Part shown: in pieces, positions 7,258-10,762 of the stretch
Position numbering within the stretch: position 1 is the first letter of the stretch
How the letters are laid out: every line of letters starts with the position of its first letter
Assembly: GCA_934133155.1 (NCBI GenBank)
Contig: CAKPAT010000038.1
Coordinates: 1-10,762 of the forward strand
Source: an uncultured Bacilli bacterium
GTDB lineage: Bacteria > Bacillota_I > Bacilli_A > RF39 > UBA660
Direction of reading: 5' to 3'
DNA: 10,762 nucleotides
Position numbers and translations under genes: made by a program
Notes under the pieces: generated by a model
The model's input: the letters and a program-made list of their open reading frames with translations, nothing else
Database searches by the model: none
Told to the model about the DNA's origin: nothing

Positions 7258-7430
7258 TTATTTGCTTTCAAGGTATATATTTATGCAAATACTACTGATT
7301 TTGGTATTTATTTTCATTGTTTTGCTTTATATGTGCAAATGCCTTTAAATGAATTTTTAATATAACTTTTATGATACCACGATATGATGCCACTGAAAAT
7401 TTTTGCCATTTTTGGCAAAAATTTTCAGTG
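7258..7430. repeat. Right copy of the diverged direct repeat flanking the ATPase gene
   Basis: Same orientation as the left copy at 5750-5901. It opens with the identical 26 bp block (7258-7283) and contains the identical CCTTTAAATGAATTTTT block (7342-7358). It is about 20 bases longer, with an extra segment around 7365-7385 and an intact palindrome at its end. It has no ORF. The remaining gene-free stretch to 7587 is AT-rich 3' flank of the reverse transcriptase gene, in which no gene or further clear signal is seen. Confidence 0.8.
7391..7430. repeat. Perfect 18 bp inverted repeat (hairpin)
   Basis: The 18 bases 7391-7408 (starting CACTGAAAATT) are the exact reverse complement of 7413-7430, with loop TTTT. 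No T tract follows directly on either strand, so it is not a standard terminator. A second short hairpin (AGTGT 7427-7431 with ACACT 7441-7445, then T6) shares its right arm on the plus strand. It may define the 3' end of the retroelement transcript or belong to the flanking repeat. Confidence 0.88.
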
Positions 7431-7587
7431 TGTTCATTCTACACTTTTTTAATTTTTTAATAAACTTCTTACTCATCTCATTGAAAATTTATTACCCTTT
7501 AACGTAATTTTTTTAAGTTCTTGTCAATTTATAACACTGCGGCGTAATTTTTTGGTATTTTAGACATTTTATTACGATTTACTTTAT

Positions 7588-8679
7588 CTAAAATTTAGCA
7601 TTGTGCAGGAAATTTTTGCTATTTGCTAACTTGAAGTATCCAAAATAGCTAGCTTTTATTTGTTCATAATTTTCTTTATTATTTTTCTTATATTTTTTTA
7701 ACTTTCTTTTTACTCGCTTTTTCGTTTGATTATTGATTAAAGTAATTAGTCTACCTTTTTTCAATATAAATTTATAGCCTAAAAAGTTCATCCCTTTGTC
7801 TAGGTCATATATTTGTGTTTTTTTATTTAATATTAGACGTTCTTTATCTAAATACTCTATTATTTTAGTTAAACATTCTTTTAAGTATTCTTTATTATTT
7901 GAAAATAAGATAAAATCGTCCATATATCTGACATAACCTTTTATTTTTAACTTTTCTTTAACAAAATGGTCAAAACTATTTAAGTAATATATCGCAAGTA
8001 TTTGACTTGTTTCATTACCAATTGGAAGTCCGGTACCATTTTTATATTTTGGAAGTGATAGTAACTGTTTTTTTAAGTAATCTAAGTTAGGAACGTTTTT
8101 TTCTTTTAATCTTTCAATTTCTTTTTTGATCATTTTGTCTATATTTTGATTAACATAAGGTTGATTGGTACTGTGCACTATTTTTTTAATTAACTCTAAC
8201 ACTTCTTTATTTTTTATATCTTTTGTTAGCTTTTCAATAAGGCGGTTATGGTCTATGTTATAAAAATATTTACTGATGTCACATTTTAAGGCATATACTT
8301 TTCCATTAACTTTTAGTTTGTTAATATATTTTTTAGCATAATATATTCCCATTTTTGTACCCATGTTTTCTCTTGTTGCTACATTCATATCAATTAGTTT
8401 AGGATAAATACATGGTATTAATATATGTTTACAAAGTAAGTGGTTTACGATTTTATCATGCATACATTCACTCATGACAATGCGGTATTTAGGAGATGAT
8501 ATTAAAAATAAGCTATACCTTTGATGTTCATATGTTCTTTCCTTTAACTCACGGTATATTTGACCAATATTACATGAAAAAGCTAGCTCAAAACGAACTA
8601 GTTTTTCCCTGTGACATGTATTTAAACAGATGCTGTGATAAACTTCTACTATTTTATCTATGTCTATAATTTCTTCCAT
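7588..8679 (-). CDS. Diversity-generating retroelement reverse transcriptase
   Basis: This is a 363-residue reverse transcriptase. Motifs in order: PKYRIVMSECMHDKIVNHLL (63-82); KCDISKYFYNID (132-143) with catalytic Asp134; GLPIGNETSQ (217-226); RYMDDFILF (251-259) with catalytic Asp254/Asp255; FLGYK (299-303); and a basic C-terminal thumb region. The (I/L/V)GNxxSQ motif in place of the QGxxxSP of group II intron and retroviral enzymes is diagnostic for DGR enzymes. No maturase or endonuclease domain is present, and the length is normal for the class. It copies the template-repeat RNA into adenine-mutagenised cDNA. The ATG overlaps the TAA of the upstream membrane-protein gene (TAATG) and has only a weak Shine-Dalgarno, so translation is probably coupled. 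It is the last gene of the operon. Confidence 0.97.
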   Translation of the reverse strand: MEEIIDIDKIVEVYHSICLNTCHREKLVRFELAFSCNIGQIYRELKERTYEHQRYSLFLISSPKYRIVMSECMHDKIVNHLLCKHILIPCIYPKLIDMNVATRENMGTKMGIYYAKKYINKLKVNGKVYALKCDISKYFYNIDHNRLIEKLTKDIKNKEVLELIKKIVHSTNQPYVNQNIDKMIKKEIERLKEKNVPNLDYLKKQLLSLPKYKNGTGLPIGNETSQILAIYYLNSFDHFVKEKLKIKGYVRYMDDFILFSNNKEYLKECLTKIIEYLDKERLILNKKTQIYDLDKGMNFLGYKFILKKGRLITLINNQTKKRVKRKLKKYKKNNKENYEQIKASYFGYFKLANSKNFLHNAKF

Positions 8680-9290
8680 TATTTCACACTGTCTAATTTA
8701 TAGCTATTTCCATCTTTTATGTATGTATATGTTTCTCTTGTGGCATTATCTAAAACTTTGTTGATTGTATCTTTTGAATAATCGCCAATTTCTTTACCAC
8801 TTAAATCATATACTTTACTGTCTTTTACATAACCACTATTAATTGTTAAAACAACGCCTTTTTCATTACTGCTATAGCCATATATTTTTGACACATAATT
8901 GCTATCGCATGTTGTTTCTTCTCTTGTTATCTCATTTCCATTTAATGTGTACTTATATCCTTCATAGATATATCCATTTATATTTGATGGAATGTCATCA
9001 TTTTTTAATACTTTTAAGGCAGATTTTTGATAGTCTTCTAAAGTAATACTGTCTTTTAAAATTCCGTCTTTTTTCATTTGACCAAAAGCTAGATATAAAA
9101 GTGTATTACTGCCTTTTTCTGGAAGTTCAGTACACTTTTCACTGGTTTGGTTTTCATATAATTTTAACGCTTCTTTATGATCAATTAAAGTTATTTCTTC
9201 ATTTTCTTTTTTTGTTTTCAATAAAAATAAACTTAATATGAGTAAAATAATTATAATAATGACAGGTATAATAATCTTTTTATTCTTCAT
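8679..9290 (-). CDS. Single-pass membrane-anchored protein of unknown function inside the DGR operon
   Basis: I do not recognise this protein. From the ATG at 9290 it has 203 residues: Lys-rich N-terminus (KNKK), one very hydrophobic helix (IIIPVIIIIILLILSLFLL, about residues 6-24), then about 175 hydrophilic residues, probably outside the cell. There is no lipobox. Two cysteines (EKCTELPEKG and EETTCDSN) could form a disulfide. The soluble part looks beta-rich near the C-terminus (YVKDSKVYDLSGKEIGDYS; ETYTYIKDGNSYKLDSVK). An in-frame ATG two codons earlier (9296) lies only 1 base after GGAG. The one at 9290 lies 7 bases after it and is preferred. The gene overlaps the avd end by 11 bases and the RT start by 1 base, so it is embedded in the DGR operon. 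Confidence 0.85.
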   Translation of the reverse strand: MKNKKIIIPVIIIIILLILSLFLLKTKKENEEITLIDHKEALKLYENQTSEKCTELPEKGSNTLLYLAFGQMKKDGILKDSITLEDYQKSALKVLKNDDIPSNINGYIYEGYKYTLNGNEITREETTCDSNYVSKIYGYSSNEKGVVLTINSGYVKDSKVYDLSGKEIGDYSKDTINKVLDNATRETYTYIKDGNSYKLDSVK

Positions 9291-9633
9291 TTTCATTCTC
9301 CTTTTTTATCAGTCCATAAGTCATTTTTCTAATTTCTGATAGAAAATTAGTTATAACTTCAAACTGACGATGTGATATTATTTTTTTATCGTAAGATACT
9401 CTGATATAAAAATCAAACATAGACATTTTAACAATCGCATCTTTTAAATATTTGTCTTTTATTCTACTAGTTTTATTTATATTATAGGCAAATATACATT
9501 CAATTAATTCATAATTGTTTTTTTCAATATTGTTTCTTAAGACAATTTCTTTTTTCGGATAATTTATTAAAAGTTTATTAAAATAATTAATGGTTTTATA
9601 AGTATTATTTAATATTTTAAAATTAGAGTTCAT
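9280..9633 (-). CDS. avd: Avd-like DGR accessory protein (four-helix bundle)
   Basis: This is a 117-residue basic protein, predicted all-helical. The pattern INYPKKEIVLRNNIEKNNYELIECI, then LKDAIVKMSMFDFYIRVSYD, then SHRQFEVITNFLSEIRKMTYGLIK lines up well with the Bordetella phage BPP-1 Avd layout: a Pro-Lys-x-x-x-x-Arg start of helix 2, an L/F-R-rich helix 3, and a final QxE...EIxxxxxxxI helix. Family knowledge: Avd is a pentameric barrel that binds the RT and template RNA and is needed for mutagenic homing. The start is ATG 9633, with AAAGGA 8 bases upstream, rather than the TTG one codon earlier. It overlaps the msl end by 11 bases. Confidence 0.9.
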   Translation of the reverse strand: MNSNFKILNNTYKTINYFNKLLINYPKKEIVLRNNIEKNNYELIECIFAYNINKTSRIKDKYLKDAIVKMSMFDFYIRVSYDKKIISHRQFEVITNFLSEIRKMTYGLIKKENENEE

Positions 9634-10018
9634 CAATAAAATCCTTTATTTTTTGATAGTTATCAATGTTTTCCATGATTTTTTCTTTGATTTTTTTATT
9701 TAGGCTACTTGTCATACCTTCTGCAATTAATCCATCACTGGCTTTTTTGAAGTATATATAATACTCATTATTTTCAGCATCATATTCTTCTCCCTCATAC
9801 ACCATGTAACTGATTTGTTTTTCTTTTAACCCATCAGTTACTTTTTTTAATGTACTTACCGGAAAGCCAACTTTACCATTTGCTTTTTTATAACCAAAGA
9901 TATTACTTAATATCATGGCATCACTATCATATGTTAAATAAAAATTACCACTTTTCATTAATATTATTTTATCTAAATATGTTCCTTTTAAATCGTCAAA
10001 AATATCTCTTAGCTTCAT
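9623..10018 (-). CDS. MutS domain-I-like DGR accessory protein (Msl type)
   Basis: This is a 131-residue protein. Residues ~15-75 match the N-terminal mismatch-recognition domain of MutS: DKIILMKSGNFYLTYDSDA (MutS: ...RMGDFYELFYDDA), then ILSNIFGYKK, GFPVSTLKKVTDGLKEK and ISYMVYEG. The rest of MutS (clamp, ATPase) is absent. In MutS the F-Y-E triplet contacts the mismatched base. Here it reads F-Y-L (26-28), keeping the Phe and losing the Glu. The C-terminal ~50 residues are charged helix (SLNKKIKEKIMENIDNYQKI). From memory, MutS-like ORFs have been reported as one class of DGR accessory gene, and the position between TR and avd supports this. GGAGG lies 7 bases before the ATG. It is the first gene of the overlapping operon msl-avd-membrane protein-RT. 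Confidence 0.85.
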   Translation of the reverse strand: MKLRDIFDDLKGTYLDKIILMKSGNFYLTYDSDAMILSNIFGYKKANGKVGFPVSTLKKVTDGLKEKQISYMVYEGEEYDAENNEYYIYFKKASDGLIAEGMTSSLNKKIKEKIMENIDNYQKIKDFIDEL

Positions 10019-10048
10019 GTTTATGCCTCCAAATTTAAATAAGTTTGT

Positions 10049-10095
10049 GTGGCTAGAGATTCTGAAAGATGCTATCTAAAGTTTATCTCTACCAC
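10049..10095 (-). other. Long leader hairpin upstream of msl
   Basis: GTGG + TAGAGAT (10049-10052 and 10054-10060) pair with ATCTCTA + CCAC (10085-10091 and 10092-10095), 11 pairs with a single bulged base at 10053. An inner AGAT/ATCT stem is possible at 10067-10077. It lies 19 bases before the msl ribosome binding site. Confidence 0.7.
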
Positions 10096-10113
10096 CAGTG
10101 CAGCAGTAGTCAT
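10072..10113 (-). CDS. Possible 13-residue leader peptide (uORF) ahead of msl
   Basis: ATG at 10113 opens a short frame (MTTAALVVEINFR, stop TAG at 10074-10072). GGGGG lies about 8 bases upstream, inside the loop of the 10111-10138 hairpin whose 3' arm contains this ATG. The hairpin could hide or expose the start. The frame may be fortuitous; nothing but position and the Shine-Dalgarno-like G run supports translation. Confidence 0.3.
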   Translation of the reverse strand: MTTAALVVEINFR

Positions 10114-10138
10114 ATAAATTACCCCCGTAAATCATATG
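10111..10138 (-). other. Hairpin with GGGG loop enclosing the uORF start
   Basis: In RNA, CAUAUGAUUUAC (10138-10127) pairs with GUAAUUUAUAUG (10122-10111): 11 of 12 positions pair (one G-U, one U-U mismatch) around a GGGG loop. This is too regular to be casual in AT-rich spacer DNA. Confidence 0.72.
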
Positions 10139-10267
10139 GCGTCTAACACTATCTTTTTAGACCTTTCGGTCAGGGAATTAACCTTGTTTCCAATCTCAAT
10201 TAATATTGCTAAAAATCAGGATTACTAAATTCAAATATTTATTGATTTTTTATTTTTTTACTTTTAG

Positions 10268-10298
10268 TTTTTTAATTTTTTAATTTTTTAATTTTTTT
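10268..10298. repeat. Tandem 8 bp repeat (TTTTTTAA)
   Basis: Three perfect TTTTTTAA units (10268-10291) and a partial fourth. On the transcribed minus strand this is an A-rich tract (TTAAAAAA repeats) within the spacer between TR and msl. It is probably slippage-prone, with no known role. Confidence 0.85.
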
Positions 10299-10425
10299 CG
10301 ATGTTTTAAATCCTTTATCTTTTGTCATTCAACATTTGAAACTAATTACTTCCTCTCATTATGGGCTTTTTCCCCTCATAATACGCGGTTCACTAGTAAA
10401 TAATTACTAATTGTAGTAGGAAATT

Positions 10426-10548
10426 CGGGCGGGCGCCGTTGCCGTTCCAGGCATTGTCGTTGTCAAGGCCGCCAGCGGCGGAGACGTTGAACTCGTTGGC
10501 GTTAAACCAGTTGTTGAAGTTAGACGGCGACCAGAGCGCACGGCTCAC
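10426..10548 (-). repeat. DGR template repeat (TR)
   Basis: The minus-strand sequence aligns without gaps to the VR at 10695-10762 (TR 10426-10493, offset 269). Seven differences occur, at TR positions 10440, 10446, 10454, 10457, 10461, 10487 and 10488, and all are A on the TR strand. Read as codons it gives 41 residues (SRALWSPSNFNNWF, then NANEFNVSAAGGLDNDNAWN), with ten Asn codons, nine of them AAC, and 24 adenines in total. AAC codons are the DGR hallmark because randomising the first two bases never makes a stop. The 3' end is an all-G/C 12-mer (10437-10426) shared with the VR. The 5' limit at 10548 is estimated, because the matching VR part lies beyond the window. G+C is about 63% by count, against an AT-rich surround. 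Confidence 0.96.
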
Positions 10549-10562
10549 CTATGAGATTAATC

Positions 10563-10600
10563 CCCGAAATTCGGGCAAAAATGAAGAGTCATTTTTGCCC
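10563..10600 (-). other. Two overlapping, mutually exclusive hairpins between target gene and TR
   Basis: GGGCAAAAATGA (10600-10589) and TCATTTTTGCCC (10584-10573) form a perfect 12 bp stem with a CTCT loop, 13 bases after the target stop. CCCGAATTTCGGG (10575-10563) is itself a 6 bp stem that reuses the CCC of the first stem, so both cannot fold at once. There is no T tract, so it is not a plain terminator. It may separate the target mRNA from the template RNA. Confidence 0.75.
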
Positions 10601-10613
10601 ATATGTACTCTTT

Positions 10614-10762
10614 TTAAGGTACACTTATTACATATGGATCTTGCATTGTTCCAGTTCCAGTGAAGATCAGATTGTCAGTTGTCAGATTGACAACCGGGCG
10701 GGCGCCGTCGCCGTACCAGGCACTGCCGTAGTCAAGGCCGCCAGCGGCGGAGACGCGGAACT
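10614..10762 (-). CDS. DGR target (variable) protein, C-terminal 48 residues (cut by right edge)
   Basis: The frame enters from the right edge and ends at TAA 10616-10614. It begins FRVSAAGGLDYGSAWYGDG, continues ARPVVNL, and finishes GTGTMQDPYVISVP. The first part is the diversified segment: TR-encoded Asn residues read here as Arg, Tyr, Ser, Tyr and Asp, and one TR Asp reads Gly. About 26 invariant residues follow the repeat. The W-x-x-x-x-A-R-P-V-V-x-L ending and G-x-G-T-x-x-x-P-Y-V-I tail resemble C-termini of large Firmicute surface proteins with a C-type-lectin/formylglycine-enzyme-like or DUF6273-like variable domain. Family knowledge: such folds display DGR-diversified residues for ligand binding. 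The full length, signal peptide and domains lie outside the window. Confidence 0.92.
   Translation of the reverse strand, partial: FRVSAAGGLDYGSAWYGDGARPVVNLTTDNLIFTGTGTMQDPYVISVP
10678..10694 (-). other. Hairpin immediately downstream of the VR (homing-site hairpin candidate)
   Basis: Minus strand GTTGTCA-ATC-TGACAAC is a perfect 7 bp inverted repeat with a 3-base loop, starting directly after the all-G/C end of the VR and lying inside the target coding sequence. A second CAATCTGA follows nearby. Family knowledge: in Bordetella phage BPP-1 a hairpin/cruciform just past the IMH stimulates target recognition. The TR end has no equivalent here. Confidence 0.72.
10695..10762 (-). repeat. DGR variable repeat (VR), 3' portion with G/C-rich IMH end
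   Basis: 68 bases are visible and continue past the right edge. Relative to the TR: A-to-G at 10709, 10723, 10726 and 10756; A-to-T at 10715 and 10730; A-to-C at 10757. All 55 non-adenine template positions are identical. The terminal G/C-only block (10706-10695) matches the TR end, after which the two sequences diverge, as expected for IMH versus IMH*. Confidence 0.96.

Larger units (their letters stand above)
10019..10425 (-). ncRNA. Structured non-coding region between template repeat and msl (3' part of DGR template RNA and/or operon leader)
   Basis: There is no protein gene in these ~400 bases, but there are several strong hairpins on the minus strand: TAGTAA/TTACTA (10394-10409), ATTATG/CATAAT with inner GG/CC (10358-10382), GACC-GAAA-GGTC with a GNRA-type tetraloop (10171-10160), a 12-position stem at 10111-10138, and an 11 bp stem at 10049-10095. 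Family knowledge: in the Bordetella phage DGR the RNA 3' of the TR is folded and binds RT-Avd to prime cDNA synthesis, so part of this region may do the same. I see no convincing promoter in it. The exact RNA ends cannot be set from sequence. Confidence 0.6.

Noticed and set aside
5750..7430. Insertion sequence with terminal inverted repeats
   Set aside because: The flanking repeats are direct, not inverted, and the enclosed protein is an AAA/DUF4143 ATPase with no transposase motifs.
7391..7430. Intrinsic terminator
   Set aside because: The stem is perfect, but no T tract follows on either strand directly after it.
7588..8679. Group II intron, retron or abortive-infection reverse transcriptase
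   Set aside because: There is no maturase/endonuclease domain and no group II intron domain V or retron msr-like structure recognised nearby. The IGNETSQ motif plus TR/VR and Avd identify a DGR enzyme.
9634..9636. TTG start for avd
   Set aside because: The ATG one codon later has AAAGGA at a standard 8-base spacing.
9280..10018. Toxin-antitoxin pair (two small overlapping genes)
   Set aside because: Sizes and overlap are suggestive, but the sequences match Avd and a MutS domain I-like fold, and the position beside TR and RT explains them better.
10250..10300. CRISPR or satellite-type array
   Set aside because: It is only a three- to four-unit TTTTTTAA slippage repeat with no spacers.
10439..10663. 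Plus-strand 74-codon ORF across the TR
   Set aside because: It is the antisense shadow of the template repeat and target gene end. No ribosome binding site is seen, and the TR/VR codon logic is on the minus strand.
1..10762. tRNA or rRNA genes
   Set aside because: No cloverleaf pattern with a GTTC-type T-loop or conserved rRNA segment was noticed on either strand.

Overview
The window comes from an AT-rich, low-GC Firmicute-type bacterium. The evidence is AT-rich coding sequence, GGAGG-type ribosome binding sites, extended -10 promoters (TGC-TATAAT), and a DUF1292 protein and NfeD/SPFH pair of Firmicute style. An uncultured gut lineage of Bacilli/Mollicutes-related bacteria would fit, but that is inference. 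Every tryptophan codon in the major ORFs is TGG, so the standard bacterial code works.

Layout, left to right. (i) Positions 1-924, minus strand: a translationally coupled NfeD-like membrane protein and an SPFH/stomatin protein (the latter cut by the left edge). (ii) 1013-3588, minus: promoter, small DUF1292 protein, 750-residue Glu/Lys/Ala-rich coiled-coil protein, terminator. (iii) 3605-5763, minus: promoter, a 469-residue protein with a degenerate ADP-ribosylglycohydrolase-like domain fused to a degenerate alpha/beta-hydrolase-like domain, then a membrane-anchored CPWC thioredoxin-like protein, then a terminator-like hairpin. (iv) 5973-7251, plus: a self-contained AAA/DUF4143 ATPase gene with a consensus promoter and a perfect terminator. 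It is bracketed by two diverged direct copies of a roughly 150-170 bp non-coding repeat (5750-5901 and 7258-7430). (v) 7588-10762, minus: a diversity-generating retroelement (DGR).

The DGR is the main discovery. Read on the minus strand, it runs: 3' end of the target gene with its variable repeat (VR, cut by the right edge); a hairpin region; the template repeat (TR, 10426-10548); about 400 bases of structured non-coding DNA; a MutS-domain-I-like accessory gene (msl type); an avd gene; a gene for a small membrane-anchored protein of unknown function; and the reverse transcriptase. TR and VR can be compared over 68 bases. They differ at 7 positions, all 7 are adenines on the TR coding strand (7 of 13 adenines changed, 0 of 55 other bases), and both end in the same 12-base all-G/C block. 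That is the signature of adenine-specific mutagenic retrohoming. The RT carries the DGR-type IGNETSQ motif and a YMDD catalytic box.

How it should work (family knowledge plus inference): the TR is transcribed, the RT with Avd copies it with errors at adenines, and the cDNA replaces the VR in the target gene. This would diversify the ligand-binding face of a presumably surface-exposed protein. The four accessory/RT genes overlap or abut, so they are probably translated as one coupled operon. The least explained parts are the membrane protein inside the operon, the structured leader with a 13-codon ORF ahead of msl, and the repeat-flanked ATPase next door.
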